Source: Spongiibacter thalassae (GTDB taxonomy: Bacteria; Pseudomonadota; Gammaproteobacteria; Pseudomonadales; Spongiibacteraceae). From it: 64,000 bases of DNA. Positions 33,868 through 41,832 of the stretch are shown here, piece after piece. How positions within the stretch are numbered: position 1 is the first letter of the stretch; every line of letters starts with the position of its first letter. The DNA lies in the NCBI RefSeq assembly GCF_012272835.1, contig NZ_JAAWWK010000002.1, positions 463,451 through 527,450 of the forward strand, in the 5' to 3' direction. Under the pieces are notes generated by a model. That model was not told the origin of the DNA. It ran no database searches and saw only the letters and a list, made by a program, of their open reading frames with translations. Made by a program: the position numbers and the translations under genes.

Positions 33868-34449
33868 TGTTGATCCTCCGAATCGTGGTGTCCCGTTCCT
33901 TTGCGCTGAGTACCCCCTAGGCGCCAATCGAGATCTGTGTCTCCTGGTGGGCAATAGCGCAAATGCTATGCCAATTAAAAAGTTGTTTAAAAACAGTTGG
34001 TTGCGACTGCGTGTGCGCGGAGGCGCATGTGGAGGAGGGATATCTGTTGCTGAAACCCAACAGTCATAGGGCGCTTGCTGGCGAGTGGGTGTAAAAGTGG
34101 GAGCTTCCGACTTGCCGGGTGCTCCCGGAAGTGGGGAAATGCCCGGTGCTGCGGCCTTATGGCCGCGGAGAGGAGCGCACGGTGTGGAATCGTTGAGCTT
34201 GTTACCAATAAGCGACAGTGGATCCGGGCCGTCGGCCCATGACGGAGCCCCCGGTGGAGGAGGGTGGCGTGAGGCATTTCCCTCTAAATCAAGGGTTTAA
34301 GCCGTAACCTGTCCGAATATTAATCCAAACAGATGACCCCGCCTGATATGCTTCACCCCTGAATAAACTGTCCTGTGTGACAACTCGCGATGCGCCGTCT
34401 TCCGGTCGCGATGTTTGGTATTAGCACCACCGAGAGAAAAGGAACTCCG
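33868..34449. other. Gene-free region with several hairpins between divergent transcription units
   Basis: No gene is supported in 582 bases. Between 34100 and 34240 there are three strong hairpin candidates: CTTCCG/CGGAAG (34104-34131, or CCGGG-TGCT-CCCGG inside it), GCGGCC-TTAT-GGCCGC (34151-34166) and GGGCC-GTC-GGCCC (34226-34238). The promoters for the fusion gene (leftward) and the RND operon (rightward) must lie here, but I cannot place them with confidence. Confidence 0.45.
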
Positions 34450-35601
34450 ATGACCAAGCGAATGATGATTATGCTGCTGATTACCGGTGCGGTGTTTGGC
34501 AGCGTATTCGGCTTAAAGGCATTCAGCACCAATATGCTGAATGAGATTGTTGATGCGATGCCAACGCCCCCTGAGACCATCAGCTCCGCTGCGGTAGAGC
34601 GGCATGAATGGGAGCAGTATGTGGATGCGGTAGGGACGCTTGTCGCCGTGCACGGTGCTGACCTGACTGCCGAAACCGATGGCACGATCACAGAGATCGC
34701 CTTTGAATCGGGGCAGGAGGTTGAAAAAGGACAGCTGCTGCTGACCTTCGACTCGGCGGTCGAGCAGGGCGAACTGGCGCGGCTGGAGGCCCAGGCCGAA
34801 CTGGTGGAAATCGAGCGCCGCCGTCGGGAAAAATTGTACAAGCGCGGCACCATTTCCAAGTCGGAATACGATGCGGCGCTTGCTGAAACCAACGGCGCCA
34901 AAGCCGCGGTAGCGGCGCAACGAGGTCGCCTGGCGAAAAAAGTACTGCGCGCCCCCTTCAGCGGTACGTTGGGTATACGCCGGGTCGCGGCGGGGCAGTA
35001 TGTGCGGGCGGGCACCGCGATTGTCACACTGCAAGCCCTCGATCCGATTGAGCTGGACTTCTCTCTGCCTGAGCGCTTGTTAAACAAGGTTGCTACGGGG
35101 AGAGAAATCAGCGCCCGTATTGACGCATTTCCCGGGGAGCGCTTCACCGGAAAAATCCTCGCGATTGAGCCCAAAATCAATCCCGATACCCGCAATTTCG
35201 ACGTGCGTGCGCGACTGGCAAATCCTGAGCTGAAGCTCAAGCCGGGCCTGTTTGCCAAAATTCGGGTTCAGTACGGCGCGGCGAGGGAGCTGCTCGTGGT
35301 GCCCCGTACCGCAATTAAATACAGCTCTTATGGTGATTCGGTATTTGTGTTGCAAGAGCGTGAGCAGGTAGCGTCTGCTGACGGCGACGCGACAAGCCAG
35401 GAACCCACGCTCGAGGTCGTTCAGCGCTTCGTCAAGCTGGGTGAAGTGCGCGGTGATTTTGTAGAAGTAAAACAAGGATTGGAGGCAGATGACGTGGTGG
35501 CGGGCAGTGGATTGCTCAAATTGCGCAGCCACGTACCGGTAGTGATTGAAAATGCCCTGGCACCCACGGCGGAACTATCACCGATGCCGCCCAAGGGCTG
35601 A
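34450..35601 (+). CDS. RND efflux periplasmic adaptor (membrane fusion protein)
   Basis: The ATG at 34450 follows GAAAAGGAACTCCG and begins a membrane anchor (MTKRMMIMLLITGAVFGSVFGLKAF), giving 383 residues. Lipoyl halves (DGTITEIAFESGQEVEKGQLLLTFDS and LRAPFSGTLGIRRVAAGQYVRAG) flank a short helical hairpin. The beta-barrel and membrane-proximal domains follow. It connects the RND pump to an outer-membrane channel, possibly the TolC-like protein encoded 10 kb upstream or another elsewhere. It lies 43 bases before the pump gene and clearly forms an operon with it. The nearest described class is the MexE/VexE-like adaptors of single-component multidrug pumps. Confidence 0.93.
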   Translation: MTKRMMIMLLITGAVFGSVFGLKAFSTNMLNEIVDAMPTPPETISSAAVERHEWEQYVDAVGTLVAVHGADLTAETDGTITEIAFESGQEVEKGQLLLTFDSAVEQGELARLEAQAELVEIERRRREKLYKRGTISKSEYDAALAETNGAKAAVAAQRGRLAKKVLRAPFSGTLGIRRVAAGQYVRAGTAIVTLQALDPIELDFSLPERLLNKVATGREISARIDAFPGERFTGKILAIEPKINPDTRNFDVRARLANPELKLKPGLFAKIRVQYGAARELLVVPRTAIKYSSYGDSVFVLQEREQVASADGDATSQEPTLEVVQRFVKLGEVRGDFVEVKQGLEADDVVAGSGLLKLRSHVPVVIENALAPTAELSPMPPKG

Positions 35602-35644
35602 GTCATTATCCGTATCCGTCGATGCCCCGTTAAGGAAGATATAA

Positions 35645-38600
35645 ATGCAATTTACTGATGTGTTCATAAAGCGCCCGGTGCTGGCGGTAGTGGTCAGCCT
35701 GGTCATTTTTCTGCTGGGGGTGCGTGCGGCGAATGAGCTGAGTGTGCGTGAATACCCGGAAATGCAAAACTCCAAAATTGATGTCACGGTGATATACCCG
35801 GGGGCGTCACCGGAGCTGATTGAGGGATTTATTACCACGCCCATTGAGCGGGAAATGGCCTCGGCAGATGGCATCGACTTTCTCACCTCGATTTCTTCCC
35901 AGGGAATGGCGGTAATTACCGCTAACCTGGCGATTGACAAAGACCCTAACGAGGCGCTTACCGAGATATCCTCCAAGGTCAACAAATTGCGCAGCCAGCT
36001 GCCCGAAGGCAGCGAAGATCCGATTATCGCGCCGGGGATCGGCAGTAGTACTGCGGCAATGTACCTTTCCTTCAGCTCCAAGAGCCTGACAGCAGCGCAG
36101 TTGACTGACTACGTTAGCCGGGTCGTCGAGCCGGAGCTGGCCTCCATACCCGGCGTCAAACGCGCCATGATTATGGGAGGGCGAACCTATGCTATGCGTA
36201 TCTGGTTGGATGCAGATCGCCTGGCCGCCCACAACCTCACGCCCAGCGAAGTACACGGCGCGATCAAACGCCAGAATGTGCTGTCGACGGTGGGAACTGC
36301 CAATGGTCAGAATGTTAAGGTTGGCATAGCTGCCCGTACCGACCTCGGCCATGCGGATGAATTTCGCGCGCTGGCGATAAAGAATGATGGCGACCAGGTG
36401 GTAAGGCTGGGAGATGTCGCCGATGTTGAGGTTGGCGATGAGTCCTACGATGCCCTGTCGTTCTGGGACGCCGAGCCGACTGTTTTCATTGGGCTGGATG
36501 CCATGCCCGACGCAAATTTGCTGGATGTTATTGAGCGGGTGAGGCAAAAGTGGCCCGCGGTGGTGGAAGCGCTGCCGGACGCAATAGAAGCTGAGATTGC
36601 CTTCGATTCTACGATTTATGTCAATGCTGCCATTGGCGATGTATTGCAAACGCTGGTCGAGGCGGTACTGATTGTTGTTTTGGTGATCTTCCTCTTCCTC
36701 GGCTCGGTGCGCAGCTCGCTGATTCCGGCGGTCACCGTGCCGCTGTCGCTGGTCGGCGGGATATTCCTTATGTTTGTGCTGGGCTTTTCCCTGAACCTGC
36801 TGACCATGCTGGCGATGGTGCTGGCCATTGGTATGGTGGTGGACGACGCCATTATTGTATTGGAGAACATTCACCGCCACATTGAAGAGGGCATGACTCC
36901 GCTGGATGCTTCAATCAAGGGGGCAAGAGAGTTAGTTGGGCCAGTGGTTGCCATGACCATTACCTTGGTGGCTGTGTACGCGCCCATCGGCTTTCTCACC
37001 GGTATGACCGGCACCCTGTTCACCGAGTTTGCCTTTACCCTGGCGGGAGCGGTGTTGATCTCCGGAGTGATTGCGCTGACCTTGACGCCAATGATGTGCT
37101 CAAAGATTTTGCACAGCCCCCGTGAGGGGGAGACCGCCAGCCGCCTGGAAACCTTCCTCGACGAAAGGTTTGAATTCTGGCGTCAGGGCTATAAACAGCA
37201 GCTCCACGCGACGATGAATCAGGTGCACGTGGTAGGCGTGTTTGGCCTAATTGTACTGGTGTCCTGTGTCTTCCTTTACCGCACCAGCGCTTCGGAACTG
37301 GCGCCGATGGAAGACCTGGGTTTCGGTGGCATCATGGTTGAGGCGGATGGTTATGCCTCCAATGAGTATTTTGTAAAGCCGTTTCTGGCTTCCCAGCAAA
37401 CCGCACTGGCCCACGAGGCAACGGCCAATACCTTTGCGTTTAACTTTCCGGAAATGGGGTCGACCAACAAGGGGTTTATCGGTGTTATTGGTCGCCCCTG
37501 GGATGATCGCGACAAGCCCATGAGCCAGGTGCTCGAAGAGATAGGCGAGTCCCTTAAAGCTCTGGGGCCAGTAAAGGTCGCGACCTTTACTCCGCCGCCA
37601 TTGCCCACGCCGGGGCAGGGCTTCCCCGTTGAGTTTGTGCTGAAATCGACGACGTCTCCGGAATTGATGGCCAAAATCGGCGAAGAAGTTGTCGCCCGCG
37701 CCTACGAGACCAAGCGGTTTTTCTATCTCGCGCCGAGCTTGCAGTACGATCGGCCCGAGGCTGTGTTAGAAATCGACCGTGACAAGGCCGCGGCGATGGG
37801 AGTAGATATGGCGACATTAAGCGCTGATCTGGCCACGATGATGGCCGGTGCTGAGGTAAATCGCTACGCTTATATGGGCCGCTCGTACAAAGTGATGACC
37901 CAGGTCCAGCGCAAGGATCGGCTCGACCCCTCGCAACTGGAACAGTTTTATACCCGTACCAAAAACGGTGAGCTGGTGCAGCTGTCAACGCTGGTGAGCA
38001 TCACCTACACGACCAAGCCCCAGTCGATTTCCCACGCCCAGCAAATGAACTCCAACGTGATTTCGGCGGTGCCCCGACCCGATGTCTCCCAGGGCGAGGC
38101 GCTGGAAATTCTGGAGAATATCGCCAGAGAGGTAATGCCCAAGGATTTTCAGCTGGATTATGCCGGCGCCTCTCGTCAATTCAAGGAAGAGGGTAGTGCT
38201 CTGGTTGCCACATTTATGTTCGCGATCGTGATTATCTACCTGGTATTGGCCGCGCAGTTTGAGTCCTTCCGCGACCCTTTGATTATTCTGGTGACAGTGC
38301 CGATGTCGGTGTGCGGCGCGCTGTTGACGATGAATGTTTTGGCGTTGACGAATTTTATGCAGTTGACGAATTTTCCCGGTATGACCTTGAATATCTACAC
38401 CCAGGTCGGTCTGGTGACCCTGATTGGAGTGATCTCCAAGCACGGTATACTGATCGTTGACTTCGCCAACCGCTTGCAACAGGAAGGCGCAAGCAAACGC
38501 GAGGCGATTGAAGAGGCCGCTTCGGTGCGCCTTCGTCCGATACTGATGACGACTGCGGCATTGGTGATGGCGATGGTGCCGCTGTTGTTTGCCGACGGTG

Positions 38601-38770
38601 CCGGGGCCTCCTCCCGCTTTGCGCTGGGTATGGTGATAGCCTCGGGCATGACCATTGGCACCCTGTTCACCCTGTTTGTTGTGCCGGCGATGTATCTGTA
38701 TATCGGTCGTGACTACAGCAAATTAGTCGCCCAGGGCAAACTGCCTGCGACGGCTGTGTCCAACAGCTGA
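35645..38770 (+). CDS. RND family multidrug/solute efflux pump, inner-membrane subunit
   Basis: The 1041-residue protein has the AcrB-type twelve-helix layout with two large periplasmic loops. It begins MQFTDVFIKRPVLAVVVSLVIF, the standard RND start. The proton-relay motif GMVVDDAIIVLENIHRHIEEG lies in helix 4, and the second half has GVISKHGILIVDFANRLQQEG and the ending typical of the family. The ATG follows AAGGAAGATATAA. It is an antiporter that extrudes drugs, solvents or lipids from the periplasm. No outer-membrane factor or regulator is adjacent. Substrate is unknown. A GC-rich hairpin just after the stop probably ends the operon. Confidence 0.95.
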   Translation: MQFTDVFIKRPVLAVVVSLVIFLLGVRAANELSVREYPEMQNSKIDVTVIYPGASPELIEGFITTPIEREMASADGIDFLTSISSQGMAVITANLAIDKDPNEALTEISSKVNKLRSQLPEGSEDPIIAPGIGSSTAAMYLSFSSKSLTAAQLTDYVSRVVEPELASIPGVKRAMIMGGRTYAMRIWLDADRLAAHNLTPSEVHGAIKRQNVLSTVGTANGQNVKVGIAARTDLGHADEFRALAIKNDGDQVVRLGDVADVEVGDESYDALSFWDAEPTVFIGLDAMPDANLLDVIERVRQKWPAVVEALPDAIEAEIAFDSTIYVNAAIGDVLQTLVEAVLIVVLVIFLFLGSVRSSLIPAVTVPLSLVGGIFLMFVLGFSLNLLTMLAMVLAIGMVVDDAIIVLENIHRHIEEGMTPLDASIKGARELVGPVVAMTITLVAVYAPIGFLTGMTGTLFTEFAFTLAGAVLISGVIALTLTPMMCSKILHSPREGETASRLETFLDERFEFWRQGYKQQLHATMNQVHVVGVFGLIVLVSCVFLYRTSASELAPMEDLGFGGIMVEADGYASNEYFVKPFLASQQTALAHEATANTFAFNFPEMGSTNKGFIGVIGRPWDDRDKPMSQVLEEIGESLKALGPVKVATFTPPPLPTPGQGFPVEFVLKSTTSPELMAKIGEEVVARAYETKRFFYLAPSLQYDRPEAVLEIDRDKAAAMGVDMATLSADLATMMAGAEVNRYAYMGRSYKVMTQVQRKDRLDPSQLEQFYTRTKNGELVQLSTLVSITYTTKPQSISHAQQMNSNVISAVPRPDVSQGEALEILENIAREVMPKDFQLDYAGASRQFKEEGSALVATFMFAIVIIYLVLAAQFESFRDPLIILVTVPMSVCGALLTMNVLALTNFMQLTNFPGMTLNIYTQVGLVTLIGVISKHGILIVDFANRLQQEGASKREAIEEAASVRLRPILMTTAALVMAMVPLLFADGAGASSRFALGMVIASGMTIGTLFTLFVVPAMYLYIGRDYSKLVAQGKLPATAVSNS

Positions 38771-38779
38771 CACGACTGG

Positions 38780-38799
38780 CGCGCCCGCCAGCGGGCGCG
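38780..38799 (+). terminator. Terminator-like hairpin after the RND operon
   Basis: CGCGCCCG and CGGGCGCG form an eight-base GC stem around a CCAG loop, ten bases beyond the pump stop. CTTTTT follows only after 11 more bases, so termination strength is uncertain. Confidence 0.55.
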
Positions 38800-38831
38800 T
38801 ATCATTGCCGCTTTTTCGAGCGAGCCTTGCC

Positions 38832-39113
38832 ATGATTAAACACAACAGCTACTTCGACAACAACGTCCAGTCACTGGGCTTTCAGGGCGAATCACAGCCG
38901 GTTTCCGTCGGCGTTATGGCGGTGGGCGAATATCGCTTCGGCACCGAAGCCGCCGAGCGTATGGTGGTGACCAGTGGCGCGTTGACCGTCCTGCTGCCCG
39001 GCAGTGAGAACTGGCAGACTTTCGCGGCCGGTGAAGAATTCCATGTGCCCGCCAACAGCAGCTTCGACCTGAAAATCGAGCAGACCAGTTCCTACGCCTG
39101 TTTCTACGGCTAA
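38832..39113 (+). CDS. ppnP: Pyrimidine/purine nucleoside phosphorylase
   Basis: The 93-residue protein matches E. coli PpnP (YaiE, DUF1255): MIKHNSYFDNNVQSLGFQGE, then VGVMAVGEYRFGT, MVVTSGALTVLLPG and FHVPANSSFDLKIEQTSSYACFYG. It forms a small cupin-like barrel and splits nucleosides with phosphate. An earlier in-frame TTG would add nine residues not found in relatives. The gene is convergent with the DUF1704 gene, whose stop lies eight bases away. Confidence 0.95.
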   Translation: MIKHNSYFDNNVQSLGFQGESQPVSVGVMAVGEYRFGTEAAERMVVTSGALTVLLPGSENWQTFAAGEEFHVPANSSFDLKIEQTSSYACFYG

Positions 39114-39121
39114 GGCTAAGG

Positions 39122-40435
39122 CTATAGGTCTGCCCTCGGGGACAGACCTTGAAACAGATTGTGGAAATGGGCCTGGATGCTGTCCAGATTGACGTTGGAT
39201 ATGCCACTGGAAAAACCAAACCACACATATAGCCCGTTGAGGTCGCGAAACATCGGCGGCAGGTATTGGGGCATCTGGATAACGCCCTCGGTGACGTAGC
39301 GATACAGTACCGGCACATCGTCCAGCGAGACCTTGCCGACGAAAAGCAGTGGCAGGATCTGCGGCACGTCGGACAGTATTGCGCTGCGGATAAAATTCAC
39401 CGTTTCGATAAAGCCTTTCACGTAGGACAAGTCTTTGGTGAAGCAGCTGCCGCCGGCGACGTTGCCGCCGCGAAATACCCGCTGGGCAATTTTGTAGCTT
39501 TCCTTCGGGGTCAGTCCCTGGCCGACAAAGTGGCGATACACCTGAATAAAATCCGCGCCCTGTTCGGCCATGTCGATGGCAACCACGCGGTCGCTGATTT
39601 TACGTGCGCGCCCCGGGTAAGAGGAAAAGGTGAGGGTTTCGGTCAGCACCGCCAGGCCCTCTTGCAGGGCCGTAATCCGCGGCGAGCCGACACTCAACCA
39701 CGTCGCCCAGGGCTGGTTGCGGCCATTCAGTGTGGTGCCGACGTGCACCCAGCCTTCGTGCACTTCCAGTACCTGTATATCGAGGCTGGAAAAACGGGCA
39801 TGGGTGTTGACCTTGATACAGTCGCCTCCGGCAGAGGCATCGGACACGATGCCGTCGGTTTCCCTGACGTTGAACGGACTGTTGTGAAAGAAAGGTTGTA
39901 GCCGAGCCTGCAGTTGCCGCACGGCCTCGTCGGCGGCAATATTTTTGGGGTAGGCCGAGGCCAGGTGTGTGGCCGCCGGCAGCGAAAAAATATCGCACAG
40001 GCGTTTGCTCATATCGATCAGGCTGAGCTTGTCGCCGCGCAGATGGTCCCGGGCCGAGCCATACAGTTGCTGGCTGGCGGCCATAAAGCCCGGAGTACCG
40101 CGCGCGTCGATCATATCGACCACCACCCGATACTGGGCGACCGTCTCGCTCAAAATGCGGCCAAGTGGATCGCCGTCACCCAGTGTATGACGAATTTTAC
40201 CCTGCAAGTCTTCCAGCTCGCGTTTTTTGCTGTCGGGGTCAAAGCTCAGCGGATTGCTGCGCAAATAGTCCTCGCGGCTAACCTCCGGAAGGCGTTGGGC
40301 TCCCTGTTCGAAAAAGCGCGTTTCCATCGACTGGGGCCATTTGATGGAGTCCAGAATCAGAATTGGTTTTTGGATGCGAATCAGTTCGTCCGACAGCGTG
40401 CGCAGCGCGGTGCCATAGTGTTGCTCATCATTCAT
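39122..40435 (-). CDS. DUF1704 (MATCAP-like, 'QEGLA') putative metallo-carboxypeptidase
   Basis: The ATG at 40435 with AGGAG upstream gives 437 residues; the longer frame includes an artefactual 83-residue lead. The protein carries HExxxH at residues 226-231 (VHEGWVH) and the second-shell motif ALQEGLAVLTE with Glu259, the probable third zinc ligand. This is the DUF1704 family, often labelled 'flavohemoglobin expression-modulating QEGLA motif protein'. Its eukaryotic relatives (MATCAP/KIAA0895) are carboxypeptidases that trim the C-terminal tyrosine of tubulin. A peptide-tail-trimming role is plausible. It is 22 bases after the GNAT-C39 gene, in one operon, facing a divergent RimK-like ligase. 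Its last codons lie in a GGGTCTG-type repeat. Confidence 0.85.
   Translation of the reverse strand: MNDEQHYGTALRTLSDELIRIQKPILILDSIKWPQSMETRFFEQGAQRLPEVSREDYLRSNPLSFDPDSKKRELEDLQGKIRHTLGDGDPLGRILSETVAQYRVVVDMIDARGTPGFMAASQQLYGSARDHLRGDKLSLIDMSKRLCDIFSLPAATHLASAYPKNIAADEAVRQLQARLQPFFHNSPFNVRETDGIVSDASAGGDCIKVNTHARFSSLDIQVLEVHEGWVHVGTTLNGRNQPWATWLSVGSPRITALQEGLAVLTETLTFSSYPGRARKISDRVVAIDMAEQGADFIQVYRHFVGQGLTPKESYKIAQRVFRGGNVAGGSCFTKDLSYVKGFIETVNFIRSAILSDVPQILPLLFVGKVSLDDVPVLYRYVTEGVIQMPQYLPPMFRDLNGLYVWFGFSSGISNVNLDSIQAHFHNLFQGLSPRADL
39127..39148. repeat. Third copy of the GGTCTG...CAGACC inverted repeat, overlapping the DUF1704 3' end
   Basis: GGTCTGCCCTCGGGGACAGACC is a degenerate copy of the element at 14104-14137. 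It supplies the last codons of the DUF1704 gene (the GLSPRADL end) and could form the terminator between the convergent genes. Confidence 0.6.
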
Positions 40436-40457
40436 GGGAACTCCTGTCTCAGTGCGC

Positions 40458-41585
40458 TTACAGGGCGGTAATGGCCAACAGGCAGCGCAGGCGGCGACGG
40501 CCAAAGCTGGCCATGGCGGTGAAATCGTCGATGGCCAAGGGCACGTGGCGGAAATCGCTCTCGGACTGCCAGTGAGAGTCCGTTCGCGCCGGGTTGATAT
40601 GGTTGCCATCGGGGTCGTGCATGTACACATAGTGCTGGTCGGCGCGATGCACGTAAACCCAGTGTGGTGATCGATTTCGGTCAAGTGCCCAGGTGCTGAT
40701 CAGGGCGATCATATCGTCGTGGGTGTCCAGCAGTTGCTTGAACTGCTGCTTGTCCAGCGGCGACACCGTCACCTGGGCGCCGTAGTCGGCGAGCTGGGCC
40801 ACGAAGTCTCGGTGTACCTCTTCCATCACCGCGCGCTTTTCCGGCTGGCGAACACTGTCGATAAAGGGGGTGCCGTTGTCGCTGATATACAACTGCACGC
40901 GAAACTGTCGGCGCAGTGCCGCCAGTGCCAGGCCGTGGGGGGAGCAGCCGCCGTGTCCACTGCACATATATATGGTGGTGGCTTCGCGCCAGAGTTGCAA
41001 TTCTTCCCGCCGGTTCATTGCGAGTTCAGGTCGCTGGCGGTGCATGGCCATCAGCAGGGCCGCCGGCCCGCAGGTGAACTCGGTGGTTTGCCGGTAGTAG
41101 TCCGGGGCCTGGGCAACCAGACTGGCATCGTGGGCGGGCAGCAGGGGCTTTTCCATGCGCAGCGCCGAGCAGCCGTCTTCGTAGTAATCCTCGACCACGT
41201 CAAAATGGGTGTAGCCGAGTTTTTCATAGAGGCGAATGGCGCCGGGATTGTCGCTGCGAACCTCCAGACGCAAAAACAGACAGCCACGGGCGCGGGCCCG
41301 CTTCTCGGCATCGGCCATCAGCCTTTGGGCGAGTCCGCGCCCGCGAAAGTCGGCGTGCAGCGCCAGCGAATACAGTCGCGACAGCAGTGTGCCTCGGCGA
41401 AACAGCAACAGGCTGTAGGCGACAATGCGCTCGTCGCAGGTCAATACCACCAGTAAATGGGCGCCTTCGCGGATAAACCCCTTGATGCTGCGGGCAGAGA
41501 GCCTGTCGCCCTCGAAACAGCGCTCTTCCAGGGCGACAAGCGCCGGGAGATCGGCCGCTTTGGCGAGGCGGATGTCCGTGCTCAT
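40458..41585 (-). CDS. GNAT acetyltransferase fused to C39-like peptidase
   Basis: The 375-residue protein joins two domains. Residues 1-148 are a RimI-like GNAT fold with the acetyl-CoA loop DFRGRGLAQRLM (79-90). Residues 160-375 are a C39-type cysteine peptidase with Cys172 (TTEFTCGPAALLMAM) and His308 (SPHWVYVH), followed by an Asp-containing loop. The pair is known as 'GNAT/peptidase C39' and is described next to RimK-type ATP-grasp ligases. It is thought to take part in peptide synthesis or protein tail modification. It heads the minus-strand operon with the DUF1704 gene and is divergent from the RimK-like gene over 247 bases. Confidence 0.88.
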   Translation of the reverse strand: MSTDIRLAKAADLPALVALEERCFEGDRLSARSIKGFIREGAHLLVVLTCDERIVAYSLLLFRRGTLLSRLYSLALHADFRGRGLAQRLMADAEKRARARGCLFLRLEVRSDNPGAIRLYEKLGYTHFDVVEDYYEDGCSALRMEKPLLPAHDASLVAQAPDYYRQTTEFTCGPAALLMAMHRQRPELAMNRREELQLWREATTIYMCSGHGGCSPHGLALAALRRQFRVQLYISDNGTPFIDSVRQPEKRAVMEEVHRDFVAQLADYGAQVTVSPLDKQQFKQLLDTHDDMIALISTWALDRNRSPHWVYVHRADQHYVYMHDPDGNHINPARTDSHWQSESDFRHVPLAIDDFTAMASFGRRRLRCLLAITAL

Positions 41586-41696
41586 CGGGGCAGCGGTTGC
41601 ACTGTTGGCTTGTGTTGTAGAGGGGCTTGCAGCATGGTGGTGGCCTGTTTTTCATCGCCGCGGAATAAGCGGCTTATGTGGCGGATCATACTGCGC

Positions 41697-41744
41697 ATTA
41701 TTTACCGACTACAATCTAATAATTCACTTGTGAAGGTAAATAAT
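41697..41744. promoter_or_regulatory. Nested inverted repeats in the divergent control region
   Basis: ATTATTTACC (41697-41706) and GGTAAATAAT (41735-41744) are perfect ten-base inverted repeats 28 bases apart. Inside lies TTCAC-TT-GTGAA (41723-41734). Their position between the divergent GNAT-C39 and RimK-like genes suggests an operator for a dimeric regulator that controls both units. Confidence 0.5.
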
Positions 41745-41832
41745 TGGCCGCAGAATGCCGCCAAACAGTCCGCACAGAGGAGTCCCCCTCGCCGCGCCCT
41801 ATCGCCTTGCCACTGAGGAATCATAACGCCCA

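Noticed and set aside
41586-41832. Possible small gene between the GNAT-C39 and RimK-like genes
   Set aside because: The short frames have no ribosome site, and the region is better explained as a divergent promoter with inverted repeats.
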